Shown: positions 17,835 through 27,310 of the stretch, piece after piece
Position numbering within the stretch: the first letter of the stretch is position 1
How the letters are laid out: the number at the start of each line of letters is the position of its first letter
DNA from: Alteromonas macleodii ATCC 27126
GTDB taxonomy: Bacteria; Pseudomonadota; Gammaproteobacteria; Enterobacterales; Alteromonadaceae
Length of the DNA: 64,000 bases
Assembly: GCF_000172635.2 (NCBI RefSeq)
Contig: NC_018632.1
Coordinates: forward strand, 434,001 to 498,000
Reading direction: 5' to 3'
Made by a program: the position numbers and the translations under genes
The notes under the pieces: generated by a model
Database searches by the model: none
Told to the model about the DNA's origin: nothing
What the model saw: the letters and a program-made list of their open reading frames with translations, nothing else

Positions 17835-20800
17835 ATGGCTTTTGGTTCATCAAAGCAAAACAATATTTCTGCACTAGCAATTGCAGTAGCATCTGCACTT
17901 ACTGTTAGTGCATCTGCGGTTCAGGCTCAGGAAGAAGCCGCTGTTGAAGAGAAGGATGTCGAAAAAGTAGTTGTAACCGGTTCTCGCGTTGCTCAAGACT
18001 CCTCCCTGGAAGCAGCGAGCCCTGTTCTTGCCATTAATGCTGGTGATATCAAAACATCTGGTCAAATAGATTTAGGTGCCATGTTGCGTGAGTCGCCTCA
18101 ACTACAGGCGTCACTGCCGGGGTCTTTTTCTGCATTTAATGGAACCCCACTAGGAGCAAGCTTACTGGACTTACGTAATCTAGGTAGTGAGCGAACCTTA
18201 GTTATGGAAAACGGTCGACGACATGTTTCAGGTATTGAGGGTACGGGCTCTGTTGATGTAAATACCATCTCTACTGCTTTACTTAGAAACGTGGAAGTCC
18301 TCACTGGTGGTGCCTCAGCTGTTTACGGCGCTGATGCGGTAACCGGTGTTGTCAACTTCAATATGAGAAACGGAGCCTCGTTCGACGGGCTAGAGCTTCG
18401 CACTCAAACAGGTGTGACTGACGATGGTGACGCAAATGAATTCTTTTTATCATTGGCCAACGGCTTTTCTACAGATAAAGGTGATTTAGTATTCGCGGTT
18501 GAATACCAAGAAACCAGCCCAGTGTATGCTAAAGATAGAGACTTCGCAGGCTCTGGTCTATATACACAAGTAGCTAATACAGAGGCTACTCAGAGTGCAT
18601 TTGGTATTGATTCACGCTTCAAGAATACTTGGGTGCCAGATTACAGACTTCCAATTTCAAGTGACAGAGGTGTAATTTCATTAACTGGCAGTGCGTTTGG
18701 AGATGTCGCTGGATCTGGCGGCGTGCTAGGTTGCGGCACTATCGGAACGTCCATGTTTCCAACGTGTCAGGTAGTGGGTGAAGACGGCACCTTACGTGCC
18801 TACAATCCCGGCGATGTTTATGCTGGACCTTTCGATGCGAGTGGTGGTGATGGTGTACCGGGTAGTCCCGACGCTGAACTTATCCTTCCAGAGTCTAAAA
18901 GAGTATTAGTACAGGCAGTGTCAAATTACGAACTAAATGAATTCGTAAATTTCTTTGTAGATGCCAAATTCGTATTTAGCTCGACTAAAGAAACTAATCA
19001 GGTGAATGGTTTCAATGACGATATTCCAATCTCACTAGACAATCCGTATATTCCTGCAGCTCTACTGTCTCAAATTAATGAATTACAAGCAGAAGGTGAA
19101 TCACCAAGCTTGGTAATGTCCCGCGATGTTCTTGATATAAACGCTAATTCAAACCCAGAAGCAGAACGTAAAACGTATCGTATTGTTACAGGCTTCGATG
19201 GTTATATCCCTAACACCGCTCTAGAGTACGAGGTTTTCTATAACTACGGTCGAACTGATGCCGACATTACTTCGAACTTGCGCATAGAAGACAGATACTT
19301 CGCTGCTATTGACGCTGTAACAGATCCAGCAACTGGCAATGTTGTTTGTCGCTCTGACCTAGACAGTTCTGCGCTTCCTCCTACGTCGCCGTTTCCATCT
19401 GCGAATGCGAATTTTGGGTTCTTAACTTTCCAGCCTGGTGATGGCTCTTGTGTACCAGTGAATTTGTTTGGAAAGGATTCAATCAGCGCAGAAGCGGCTA
19501 ACTTTATATTCCAACCTGGCACTGAGCAGAACGATATAACGCAAGAGAATTTCTTAGCAGTAGTATCGGGCGACTCTTCTGATTTATTCGAGCTTCCGGC
19601 AGGCCCTGTTATGTTTGCTCTTGGTTACGAATGGAGAAAAGAGTCAAGTACCTATACGCCAGATCCATATTCTGCAGCAGGCTTAACCTTTGGAACATTA
19701 GACTCTCGCAACGGCCCAACCAATCCTTCTGACGGTGAGTACGATGTTTCAGAATACTTTGTAGAAGCAACTATACCTTTACTAGAAGGTGTCGATTTCG
19801 CTGAGCGATTAGAGCTGCGCACTGCATACAGAAGCTCAGACTACGACCCATATGGTACGCATGACGCTTGGACGATAGGAACAGTATGGTCACCTGTTGA
19901 TACATTTAGTATTCGAACGACCTTCTCTGAAGCGGTGCGGGTTCCCAACATTAATGAAGCCTTCGCACCTACATTTGCGGCTTCACTTGGTGCAGGAGAT
20001 GACCCTTGTAACCAAAACTTAATTAGTGCGGGCTCTGAGTTCAGGGAGGCGAACTGTATTGCACTGATTGGCGACGCGGTAGCTGATGGCACTTATGATT
20101 CTACTAACTTCCTGTCAGCGTTTGTTTCTGGTTCAACGGGCGGTAACCCAGACCTTGATCCTGAAGAAGCAGAAACCATCACGATTGGTACAGTGTGGAG
20201 ACCAGATACAGAGCTCGACGGTATGCTGGAAGGTTTAGTAGTGACGCTAGACTACTATAATATTGAAATTGATGGCCTGATTGATAGCCTTACTGGTTTT
20301 GACATTGCATCTAACTGCGTAGACGCGCCAACAATCAACAACCAATTTTGTGACGCAATTGATCGTGATGCTACAAATGGATTTATCACAGATTTTCGTT
20401 CAGGGTTTATCAACCTTGCAGCGGTAGAGACATCTGGTATTGATTTCCGCGTAGATTATGGCTTTGAGTTGGCTAAATTAGTCGACACAGACGGAAGAAT
20501 TGAATTCACTATCAACGGAACAAACTTCCTCAAAAATGATGAAGTAAGGGATGTGAGTGCACCTGACGAAGTCACAGATGTTCTTGGAACGTTTGGGCGA
20601 CCAGAGTGGATCGTAAACATGAGTGCAGACTATATAATTGGTGAACTCGTTGTTGGGTGGAGAGGACGCTACGAAGGAAGCCAGCTACTTCCAGGGCTAG
20701 AAAACCAGGATATCGAGAGTGATCCTGATTTTATCAGTCAAACTCACACTGGCTCTGCGTTGGTGCATGATTTTTCTGTTTCATACACTTTTGAAGATAG

Positions 20801-20921
20801 CCTAGAAGTATATGGTGGTATCAATAACGCGTTTGAGGAAGATCCTTACCTTGGCACATTGTCGAGACCGGCAGGGCCTAGAGGACGCTTCTTCTATCTA
20901 GGCGTAAATTACACAATGTAA
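17835..20921 (+). CDS. TonB-dependent outer-membrane receptor
   Basis: A 1028-residue gated outer-membrane channel energised by TonB-ExbBD. It has a signal peptide (cleavage after SAVQA), then a TonB-box region (EKDVEKVVVTGSRV). The plug domain runs to about residue 200 (GGASAVYGADAVTGVVNFNMR). A large beta-barrel ends with an aromatic-type C-terminal strand (GRFFYLGVNYTM). The size, the RV..DSSLEAASPV start and the long loops with paired Cys (GCGTIGTSMFPTC, CNQNLISAGSEFREANC) are typical of Alteromonadales receptors for carbohydrates, peptides or other large nutrients rather than classic siderophore receptors. The ligand cannot be told, and no degradative neighbours give a clue. A terminator follows. 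Confidence 0.92.
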   Translation: MAFGSSKQNNISALAIAVASALTVSASAVQAQEEAAVEEKDVEKVVVTGSRVAQDSSLEAASPVLAINAGDIKTSGQIDLGAMLRESPQLQASLPGSFSAFNGTPLGASLLDLRNLGSERTLVMENGRRHVSGIEGTGSVDVNTISTALLRNVEVLTGGASAVYGADAVTGVVNFNMRNGASFDGLELRTQTGVTDDGDANEFFLSLANGFSTDKGDLVFAVEYQETSPVYAKDRDFAGSGLYTQVANTEATQSAFGIDSRFKNTWVPDYRLPISSDRGVISLTGSAFGDVAGSGGVLGCGTIGTSMFPTCQVVGEDGTLRAYNPGDVYAGPFDASGGDGVPGSPDAELILPESKRVLVQAVSNYELNEFVNFFVDAKFVFSSTKETNQVNGFNDDIPISLDNPYIPAALLSQINELQAEGESPSLVMSRDVLDINANSNPEAERKTYRIVTGFDGYIPNTALEYEVFYNYGRTDADITSNLRIEDRYFAAIDAVTDPATGNVVCRSDLDSSALPPTSPFPSANANFGFLTFQPGDGSCVPVNLFGKDSISAEAANFIFQPGTEQNDITQENFLAVVSGDSSDLFELPAGPVMFALGYEWRKESSTYTPDPYSAAGLTFGTLDSRNGPTNPSDGEYDVSEYFVEATIPLLEGVDFAERLELRTAYRSSDYDPYGTHDAWTIGTVWSPVDTFSIRTTFSEAVRVPNINEAFAPTFAASLGAGDDPCNQNLISAGSEFREANCIALIGDAVADGTYDSTNFLSAFVSGSTGGNPDLDPEEAETITIGTVWRPDTELDGMLEGLVVTLDYYNIEIDGLIDSLTGFDIASNCVDAPTINNQFCDAIDRDATNGFITDFRSGFINLAAVETSGIDFRVDYGFELAKLVDTDGRIEFTINGTNFLKNDEVRDVSAPDEVTDVLGTFGRPEWIVNMSADYIIGELVVGWRGRYEGSQLLPGLENQDIESDPDFISQTHTGSALVHDFSVSYTFEDSLEVYGGINNAFEEDPYLGTLSRPAGPRGRFFYLGVNYTM

Positions 20922-20936
20922 CGTCTACACAGATTT

Positions 20937-20966
20937 AAAAAAGCAGCTTTTTAGCTGCTTTTTTTA
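20937..20966 (+). terminator. rho-independent terminator of the TonB receptor gene
   Basis: An 8-bp stem AAGCAGCT/AGCTGCTT with a four-T loop, flanked by A6 on the left and T7 on the right. It starts about 16 bases after the stop codon. Confidence 0.9.
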
Positions 20967-21103
20967 TATCTCTAAATAGGAATTTATTTGCATCACTACT
21001 TCGTTGGGATTATGTTAATGTAACTTCCGCTGGTCTAACCAGTGGCGCAGGTTTAATAATCACTCGAAAGATAAAAAGCTCCCAACTATCAGCGTGAACA
21101 ACT

Positions 21104-21565
21104 ATGTCAAAGAACTACGTACTTAATACATATAACAAATTCTTAAAACTGCCCTTTGGCAAAAAGCTATTTAGCTGGTACTCAGCGCGCAGGGCGCCAT
21201 ATTTTTCAACCGTTTCGCCTCTAATTACAGACATTAAACCAAACTACTGTGAAGTGCTTATTAATAAGCGCAAAGCGGTAGAAAATCATATTGGAACGGT
21301 TCACGTTATTGCTATTTGCAATGGTCTGGAAATGGCTATGGGTTTTATGTGTGAAGCGTCAATACCGAAAAACCTTAGGTGGATCCCAAAGGGGATGGAA
21401 GTAAAGTACCCAGCAAAAGCAGATTCAGACATTCGCTGTGTAGCAGAGGTGCCAGCTGATGCATGGAAACCTGGCGACTTACCCATATCTGTAAAGGCCT
21501 ATAACGCCGAAGGCACCGTGGTGGTCGACGGAACCATTACGGTTTGGGTCAGTGAAAAGCGCTGA
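21104..21565 (+). CDS. DUF4442 hotdog-fold protein (putative thioesterase)
   Basis: A 153-residue cytoplasmic protein of the DUF4442 family, related to the PaaI/YiiD hotdog thioesterases. Recognisable parts are the N-terminal FGKKLFSWYSARRAPYFSTVSP, the central helix GTVHVIAICNGLEMAMGFMCEA (the position of the hotdog helix, with the usual N in place of a catalytic acid) and the strands LRWIPKGMEVKYPAKA and VVVDGTITVWVSEKR. A role in acyl-CoA or acyl-ACP hydrolysis is plausible but untested. It is monocistronic with its own terminator. Confidence 0.8.
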   Translation: MSKNYVLNTYNKFLKLPFGKKLFSWYSARRAPYFSTVSPLITDIKPNYCEVLINKRKAVENHIGTVHVIAICNGLEMAMGFMCEASIPKNLRWIPKGMEVKYPAKADSDIRCVAEVPADAWKPGDLPISVKAYNAEGTVVVDGTITVWVSEKR

Positions 21566-21580
21566 TATCTCACATATAAT

Positions 21581-21606
21581 AAAAGGCCGCGCTTGCGGCC
21601 TTTTTT
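21581..21606 (+). terminator. rho-independent terminator after the DUF4442 gene
   Basis: The stem AAAAGGCCGC/GCGGCCTTTT with a GCTT loop and a T-run. It lies 15 bases after the stop codon. Confidence 0.92.
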
Positions 21607-21650
21607 ATGCTCTTTTAAAACATTCTATATTAAGTTTTTACTACAGCTAC

Positions 21651-21669
21651 TTTTCTGTTTGACAGAAAA
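21651..21669. promoter_or_regulatory. palindrome upstream of maoP
   Basis: TTTTCTGT-TTG-ACAGAAAA is a perfect 8-bp inverted repeat, 130 bases before maoP. The half-site TTTTCTGT recurs at 22275-22282 downstream of maoP. It could be an operator or a site bound by MaoP-associated factors. I do not remember the E. coli maoS sequence well enough to compare. Confidence 0.45.
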
Positions 21670-21798
21670 TAAAAATCCAACTAAGAATAATCTTGAAAGC
21701 GATTAAGGCGCTATATCAGTAGTCTATTTCATTCAACAATTGGTGTTGCAATTTTGTCTGTGTTTACAACGCAGGTATTAGCGGTGGAAGAGGTTAAG

Positions 21799-22176
21799 AT
21801 GTCTGTAATCACAAAAGAGCAAGTCGCAAGAAAACCCTTTATAGATAAGAAAAATTACCCGTACGGCTTTGCCCGTTCAGGAGATTTTTCAATTAATGAG
21901 AGCAAGCTTCTTCAGGCCCATGGTAGTTTGTTCGCTGCACTAGTGGACGGGAAAATTACGCCAGAGAATGATGAAGAACAAGCCTATTTGGAATCGGCTC
22001 TTGGTCATCGAGACCCTGCAACACCGCAAGAGAAAGCGTGGTTGAAATACCAAGCCAGAATAAACCGTCCAAAAACAGCAAGTATTTATGGCTCTAAGCG
22101 TGCTGCTGAACAAGATGTTGACGATGACGACGATATGAGCGATAACAGTGATCTTGATATCGACCTCGATGATTAA
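21799..22176 (+). CDS. maoP: macrodomain Ori organisation protein MaoP (DUF413)
   Basis: A 125-residue DUF413 protein, formerly YifE. In E. coli MaoP, with the site maoS, is needed for organising the Ori macrodomain of the chromosome. Family motifs: RKPFIDKKNYPYGFARSGDFSINESKLLQAHG, then EEQAYLESALGHRDPATPQEKAWLKYQARINRPK. The C-terminus ends in an acidic Asp-rich tail (DVDDDDDMSDNSDLDIDLDD). The ATG at 21799 follows GAGG by about six bases; the frame extends to 21754, but this start fits the family. In E. coli the gene is also near the ilvG region, so its position beside ilvIH is conserved in outline. Confidence 0.92.
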   Translation: MSVITKEQVARKPFIDKKNYPYGFARSGDFSINESKLLQAHGSLFAALVDGKITPENDEEQAYLESALGHRDPATPQEKAWLKYQARINRPKTASIYGSKRAAEQDVDDDDDMSDNSDLDIDLDD

Positions 22177-22229
22177 GCTTATGCCTTTATGCATCTTAAA
22201 CGTGTAAAGGCGCCTCTCTTAAAGCAATC

Positions 22230-22262
22230 ATGATTATTGTTTGCACTGTTAAAACTGTGTAA
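22230..22262 (+). other. possible Ile/Val-containing leader peptide (10 codons)
   Basis: An ATG-started ten-codon frame reading MIIVCTVKTV ends 187 bases before the acetolactate synthase gene. Five of its codons are Ile or Val, as expected for attenuation control of branched-chain synthesis. However, I see no terminator hairpin with a T-run between it and ilvI and no strong ribosome site, so this is weak. Confidence 0.2.
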
Positions 22263-22449
22263 ATAAATATCCTATTTTCTGTCAAAATTACACTTAAGTC
22301 GAAATATTTATCCTAATTATTGCGAATATTGGGATATATATCTCACTTTTACGCAATTTGGTGTTTTATCTTCCTATTACCTTAGATATAGTCGGGGCAT
22401 CGTCAACGTACGCTGACAAACCCCCCAACCCATTACAGGAGAAAGCACT

Positions 22450-24168
22450 GTGAAAATGATGTCGGGCGCAGCCATGGTGGTTGAAGCGCTAAAAGATGTA
22501 GGAGTGACACACGTGTTCGGTTACCCAGGTGGTGCCGTATTAGACATTTATGATGCGTTATTTGCGCAAGATGATGTCAAACACGTCCTCGTACGTCATG
22601 AACAGGCAGCCGCCCACATGGCGGATGGTTATGCACGTTCAACTGGCAAAACCGGCACAGTGCTCGTCACATCAGGTCCAGGCGCTACGAATACCATTAC
22701 AGGTATTGCTACTGCATATATGGACTCTATTCCGATGGTTATTTTATCGGGACAGGTGCCGTCGAAGCATATTGGTGAAGACGCATTCCAAGAAACTGAC
22801 ATGGTGGGGTGCTCACGCCCTATCGTTAAGCACAGCTTTTTGGTAAAGCGCGCGGTTGATATCCCAGAAGCGATTGCTAGAGCTTATTATATCGCCAACA
22901 CAGGTCGTCCTGGCCCGGTGGTAGTAGATTTGCCAAAAGATATTGTGAACGTAGCAGAAGAACACCCATACGTGTTCCCAACTGACGTGACCATGCGTTC
23001 TTACAACCCAACTGAAAAAGGCCATCCTAAACAGGTCAAAAAAGCAGTTGAGTCGCTACTTAAAGCAGAACGTCCCGTACTGTATGTAGGTGGTGGAGCT
23101 GTAGCTTGCGATGCGTCTGCAAAGGTTATTGAGTTAGCCGAGAAGCTTAATGCACCGGTAACTTGTACGCTAATGGGCCTTGGTGCTATGCCGGGTACAC
23201 ACAAGCAATTTATCGGCATGCTAGGTATGCACGGTACGCTTGAAGCGAACAAGACTATGCATAATGCCGACTGCATCATTGCACTAGGTGCACGTTTTGA
23301 TGACCGTGTTACTAATAACGTTGATAAGTTCTGCCCACATGCGGATATTATTCACGTTGATATTGACCCAGCATCGATTTCTAAAACCGTAAATGCGCAT
23401 ATTCCTGTGGTAGGTTCGGTAGATAAAGTACTTGATCAAATCTTAAGTCAGGTAAATAAGAAAGACTTATCAGGTCAAAGCGAAAAGCTGGCCGATTGGT
23501 GGCAACAAATTGAAACCTGGCGCGCTCGTCAGTGCTTAAACTACGCACAGGGCGAAGAGGTAATTAAGCCTCAGCGCGTTATCGAAGCCTTGTACAAACA
23601 CACAGACGGTAAAGCCTACGTAAGTTCTGACGTAGGTCAGCACCAAATGTTTGCTGCGCTTTATTACCCTTATGATAAACCGCGTCAGTGGATCAACTCA
23701 GGTGGTCTTGGCACCATGGGCTTTGGTTTACCGGCTGCAATGGGTGTGCAGTTTGCGCACCCAGGTTCAACCTCTGTGGTAGTAACGGGTGACGGCAGTA
23801 TTCAAATGAATATTCAAGAGCTATCTACTTGTTTGCAGTACAACCTGCCTATCAAGATTATCTCATTGAATAACCGTGCCCTAGGTATGGTTCGTCAGTG
23901 GCAGGATATGATTTACAAAGGACGTCACTCACACTCTTACATGGATTCAATGCCTGACTTTGTGAAATTGGCAGAAGCTTACGGACATGTGGGCATTAAA
24001 GTAGACAAGCTTGACGAGCTAGACGCAGCAATGGAGAAATGTTTCAGTTACACAGATCGCTTAGTGTTTATGGACATAGCAGTAGACCAAAACGAACACG
24101 TATATCCAATGCAAATTAAGTTTGGCGCAATGGATGACATGCGCTTAAGCAAGACGGAGCGAACCTGA
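22450..24168 (+). CDS. ilvI: acetolactate synthase large subunit
   Basis: A ThDP-, FAD- and Mg-dependent enzyme condensing pyruvate to acetolactate (valine, leucine) or with 2-ketobutyrate to acetohydroxybutyrate (isoleucine). At 572 residues it matches IlvI of E. coli (574). Motifs: [14 protein letters not shown] with [17 protein letters not shown] (catalytic Glu), [20 protein letters not shown], and the ThDP-binding [14 protein letters not shown]...[12 protein letters not shown]. The GTG at 22450 has AGGAG eight bases upstream; an ATG two codons on is an alternative. The stop overlaps the ilvH start by one base (TGATG). The AT-rich 270-base upstream region would suit Lrp-type control, which is inference. 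Confidence 0.96.
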   Translation: MKMMSGAAMVVEALKDVGVTHVFGYPGGAVLDIYDALFAQDDVKHVLVRHEQAAAHMADGYARSTGKTGTVLVTSGPGATNTITGIATAYMDSIPMVILSGQVPSKHIGEDAFQETDMVGCSRPIVKHSFLVKRAVDIPEAIARAYYIANTGRPGPVVVDLPKDIVNVAEEHPYVFPTDVTMRSYNPTEKGHPKQVKKAVESLLKAERPVLYVGGGAVACDASAKVIELAEKLNAPVTCTLMGLGAMPGTHKQFIGMLGMHGTLEANKTMHNADCIIALGARFDDRVTNNVDKFCPHADIIHVDIDPASISKTVNAHIPVVGSVDKVLDQILSQVNKKDLSGQSEKLADWWQQIETWRARQCLNYAQGEEVIKPQRVIEALYKHTDGKAYVSSDVGQHQMFAALYYPYDKPRQWINSGGLGTMGFGLPAAMGVQFAHPGSTSVVVTGDGSIQMNIQELSTCLQYNLPIKIISLNNRALGMVRQWQDMIYKGRHSHSYMDSMPDFVKLAEAYGHVGIKVDKLDELDAAMEKCFSYTDRLVFMDIAVDQNEHVYPMQIKFGAMDDMRLSKTERT

Positions 24169-24665
24169 TGAAACGTATTATCTCTGTATTAATGGAAAAC
24201 GCCCCTGGCGCACTATCTCGTATCGTTGGTGTATTCTCACAACGTGGTTACAACGTCGACTCACTGTGTGTGGCACCAACCGACGACGCGAGCCTTTCGC
24301 GTCTAACGATTATCACGCACGGCGACGACAAAGTCATAGAGCAAATTACTAAGCAAGTGAATAAGCTTATTGATGTGCTCAAAGTAGTAGACTTGACTGA
24401 AGGCGCGCACATTGAACGCGAACTTATGCTGATTAAAGTCGCGACTCGCACAGAGTCGGTGCGTGCTGAAGTGAAGCGGAACTCTGATATCTTCCGTGCG
24501 CGTATTGTGGATGTGAACGTAAACAACTACACCATTGAAATTACGGGCACCACAGATAAGCTAGATGCATTTGCCACGACTATGGGGCAGTGTGCTGAAA
24601 TTATCGAATCATCGCGCACCGGCGTGTGTGGGCTTGCTCGAGGTGATAGGGCGCTTCGTCCTTAA
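24168..24665 (+). CDS. ilvH: acetolactate synthase small (regulatory) subunit
   Basis: A 165-residue regulatory partner that raises the activity of the large subunit and confers valine feedback inhibition. The N-terminal ACT domain shows RIISVLMENAPGALSRIVGVFSQRGYNVDSLCVAPT. The C-terminal ALS_ss_C domain includes RELMLIKV and FRARIVDVNVNNYTIEITGT, ending VCGLARGDRALRP. The length matches IlvH (163) rather than the short IlvM/IlvN. It overlaps ilvI by one base and is followed by a terminator. Confidence 0.96.
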   Translation: MKRIISVLMENAPGALSRIVGVFSQRGYNVDSLCVAPTDDASLSRLTIITHGDDKVIEQITKQVNKLIDVLKVVDLTEGAHIERELMLIKVATRTESVRAEVKRNSDIFRARIVDVNVNNYTIEITGTTDKLDAFATTMGQCAEIIESSRTGVCGLARGDRALRP

Positions 24666-24701
24666 ATTTTTTTCTGAGTTTTAGCGCAAAGCGTTTTTTC
24701 G

Positions 24702-24728
24702 AAAGGCTGTCATTAGACAGCCTTTTTT
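24702..24728 (+). terminator. rho-independent terminator after ilvIH
   Basis: The stem AAAGGCTGT/ACAGCCTTT with a CATTAG loop, followed by T-rich sequence. It lies between the convergent ilvH and the outer-membrane-like gene. Confidence 0.88.
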
Positions 24729-24745
24729 CATTCTAGAGTATTACC

Positions 24746-25807
24746 CTAAGTATCGCGCCCATAATAGGCTTCTACGCGCAGGGCTACGCCGTATGAGGTT
24801 TTAAAATCCTCTTCACGTAGCCATAAAACAAAAGGCTCTACCTCAAAGAATAGCCAATCGCGCAGCATGTTGTTACGCCACCTAAACCCGCCATAGACTT
24901 CTTCTACGCGAAAGTTGGGTTGGCTAAGCCCTTCCACCATAAAGTGAGGAATAACGGCGTTATGTTGATCTACCGAAAACAAATGGTGGACCTCGTGACG
25001 CCATAGCCAGTCGTTGGTATCGTCGCGGTAGTAGTAGCGATTATTTTGTCGAACCAGGTGCTTTTTATTGATTTCGTATTGAAAAGCGACGCCCACCTCC
25101 GCACCCAAACGGTCACGGGTGTAATAGTAAAGTTCGGCGTCGTATAGCATGGCCCATTGTTTAGAAAAGGCAAAAGCATCCCTGTATCGGGTCATCGCAT
25201 ATAGTTGGTCGCGGCGACCAGCACCAATTCTAAATGAGTAGTGAGAGTCTTGCTCAGGACGAAAGCGAAGCGCAATGGTCGTTCGATCGCGGTTGTTATT
25301 GCCGGTATCCCTCGCGGCTCGTATTGTGTTGTTCTGTGTCTCGTCTTCGTTATCGCTTAATAGTAAATCAACGCGTTCTTTTAAAGCCGGTAGGCGAACT
25401 CTTACCCTGAAGCGCAAATCCGTATCCGAGAGCATGCCACTTCTTGGCTCCCAGGCAAGTTGAACACGGCCTTCGGCTCTGGCTTCCTTCTGTCCTGAAG
25501 TACCTATATCATCTGAACTTTCAAACAAACCATCAAGCTGTTTTACGGTGAAGTCCATGGTGTCGGTGAAGCTACGCTGCCAAATATCAAACCATTGCTC
25601 ATTAGGTATTGAAGGAGGCAAGGAGTGTGTACTTTCTTTTGTCGAGTTAGCGCGGTTAGAAAGCGTATTTTCTGGCCGAGCAATATCCCGATAGGTTATA
25701 CCTACACTGGTCGCATTTACGGGGGAGTTCAACGTGTCAGCAGCTGAGTCAGGTGCAACAGGTAAAGCGAGCAATAAATGGCAATAGACCACGGTAAGGC
25801 ATAGCAT
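24746..25807 (-). CDS. predicted outer-membrane protein of unknown function
   Basis: A 353-residue protein I do not recognise as a named family. It has a signal peptide (LLLALPVAPDSA). A low-complexity linker comes next, then a conserved-looking helix-forming part (WFDIWQRSFTDTMDFTVKQLDGLF). From about residue 110 on there are many alternating, charged and aromatic strands (RFRVRVRLP, TIALRFRPEQDSHYSFRIGAG, LYDAELYYYTRDRLGAEVGVAFQYEI, WLFFEVEPFVLWL) that look like a beta-barrel. The end, GVALRVEAYYG, is strand-like. It stands alone, convergent with ilvH and divergent from tatA. AAGGAG lies upstream of the ATG. Confidence 0.7.
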   Translation of the reverse strand: MLCLTVVYCHLLLALPVAPDSAADTLNSPVNATSVGITYRDIARPENTLSNRANSTKESTHSLPPSIPNEQWFDIWQRSFTDTMDFTVKQLDGLFESSDDIGTSGQKEARAEGRVQLAWEPRSGMLSDTDLRFRVRVRLPALKERVDLLLSDNEDETQNNTIRAARDTGNNNRDRTTIALRFRPEQDSHYSFRIGAGRRDQLYAMTRYRDAFAFSKQWAMLYDAELYYYTRDRLGAEVGVAFQYEINKKHLVRQNNRYYYRDDTNDWLWRHEVHHLFSVDQHNAVIPHFMVEGLSQPNFRVEEVYGGFRWRNNMLRDWLFFEVEPFVLWLREEDFKTSYGVALRVEAYYGRDT

Positions 25808-25990
25808 TGCTCACTAACTCCTTGTAAAAATTAGCATAGTTGAATGTTTCGACCATTCGCATTGGGAATATACAGAGCATGGATTGTCCCAACCAAAACG
25901 TCAATCTTTATTCATTGAAGTAAATATTCAGGTGAAAGCATCAGCAGGCAATGGCATACTGTGCCAATCGATGTAAGGGAGATTATTTTT

Positions 25991-26230
25991 ATGGGTGGTA
26001 TTAGTGTTTGGCAGTTGCTGATCATACTGGTTATTGTGGTGCTTTTATTTGGTACGAAGCGCCTTAAAGGTATAGGTACTGATTTAGGCGGCGCAATCAA
26101 AGGCTTCAAAAAAGCTGTCACCGAAGAAGACAAAGACGCAGACTTTGAACAAAAGAAGCAAGTTGAAGAAAAGTCAGCAGCAGAGCCTGTTTCAACTAAG
26201 ACGCAGAGCGACGTTAAAGAAAAATCCTAA
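25991..26230 (+). CDS. tatA: twin-arginine translocase subunit TatA
   Basis: A 79-residue pore-forming Tat subunit with a single N-terminal helix ([23 protein letters not shown]), the [23 protein letters not shown] hinge and amphipathic helix, and a charged tail. The frame runs back to a GTG at 25961, but the ATG at 25991 gives the canonical MGGISVWQL start. The preceding GTAAGGGAGATT carries the ribosome site. The stop overlaps tatB by one base (TAATG). Confidence 0.97.
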   Translation: MGGISVWQLLIILVIVVLLFGTKRLKGIGTDLGGAIKGFKKAVTEEDKDADFEQKKQVEEKSAAEPVSTKTQSDVKEKS

Positions 26231-26529
26231 TGTTCGATATCGGCTTTTGGGAGCTATTGGTTATCGGTGTACTGGCGCTGCTTATTTTAGGGCCAGAAAG
26301 ATTACCGGGTGCCATGCGCTCAACTATAAATACAATTCGTAGCGTGCGTAATGTAGCAACGGGCTTTAAGCAAGAAGTTGAGCATCAGTTGCGCGTGCAC
26401 GAATTGCATGAAAATTTGAAAAAAGCAGAGCAGCAAGGGCTTAAAGATCTTTCACCTGAACTTGAACAAAGCGTCGATGAGCTAAAAAAAGCTGCAGAGT
26501 CGGTTCAAGAACCTTATAAAAAGCAATAG
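26230..26529 (+). CDS. tatB: twin-arginine translocase subunit TatB
   Basis: A 99-residue TatB, which forms the substrate receptor with TatC. The N-terminal [28 protein letters not shown] contains the conserved Glu of the membrane helix and the GPERLP hinge. A long amphipathic, charged helix follows. It is shorter than E. coli TatB (171), lacking most of the disordered tail. It overlaps tatA by one base and abuts tatC directly. Confidence 0.97.
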   Translation: MFDIGFWELLVIGVLALLILGPERLPGAMRSTINTIRSVRNVATGFKQEVEHQLRVHELHENLKKAEQQGLKDLSPELEQSVDELKKAAESVQEPYKKQ

Positions 26530-27285
26530 ATGTCTGACGCTAATAACCTTATTTCTCATTTAATTGAATTGCGTAGCCGTATTCTCAAAGCCCTTTTGAG
26601 CGTACTTATCGTCTTCATTTGTCTTGCGGCGTTTGCGCAAGACCTTTATAAGCTATTGGCGATGCCATTGCTTGAAGCCTTACCTGAAAATGCGAGCATG
26701 ATTGCAACCGACGTTGCATCACCTTTCTTTGCTCCGTTTAAACTTACACTGGTGTTATCGTTTTTTATTGCTATTCCCTATGTGCTCTATCAAGTATGGG
26801 GGTTTGTGGCTCCGGGTTTGTACAGAAATGAAAAGCGCCTGGTAGCGCCTTTACTACTTTCCAGTACGCTGCTGTTTTACGCAGGAATGGCGTTTGCCTA
26901 CTTTGTGGTATTTCCAATAGCGTTCGCGTTTTTTACAAGCGTAGCTCCTGAAGGTGTAACGGTAAGTACAGATATATCCAGTTATTTGAACTTCGTCTTG
27001 AAACTGTTCTTTGCATTTGGGGTCTCATTCGAGATACCGATAGCCATTATCTTAATGTGCTGGACTGGGGTAACGGATGCTAAGTCTTTACGAGCCAAGC
27101 GCCCGTACGTGGTTGTTGGTGCATTCGTGGTTGGCATGTTGCTAACACCTCCAGATGTTATCTCTCAAACATTATTAGCTATTCCAATGTGGTTGCTGTT
27201 TGAAGTAGGGGTTATTGTTGGGGGATTTTACGCGGGTAAAACACCAAAAGACGATACATCTACTGAAACAACAGACAACACATAG
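26530..27285 (+). CDS. tatC: twin-arginine translocase subunit TatC
   Basis: A 251-residue six-helix core of the Tat receptor, which recognises twin-arginine signal peptides of folded proteins. Conserved parts: the N-terminal [17 protein letters not shown], the [34 protein letters not shown] loop with the FVAPGL motif, and FGVSFEIPI with the conserved Glu in helix 4. Its ATG immediately follows the tatB stop. A small secreted protein gene starts 25 bases downstream. Confidence 0.97.
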   Translation: MSDANNLISHLIELRSRILKALLSVLIVFICLAAFAQDLYKLLAMPLLEALPENASMIATDVASPFFAPFKLTLVLSFFIAIPYVLYQVWGFVAPGLYRNEKRLVAPLLLSSTLLFYAGMAFAYFVVFPIAFAFFTSVAPEGVTVSTDISSYLNFVLKLFFAFGVSFEIPIAIILMCWTGVTDAKSLRAKRPYVVVGAFVVGMLLTPPDVISQTLLAIPMWLLFEVGVIVGGFYAGKTPKDDTSTETTDNT

Positions 27286-27310
27286 ATGTTAAAAAAAGAA
27301 AGGAATAAAA

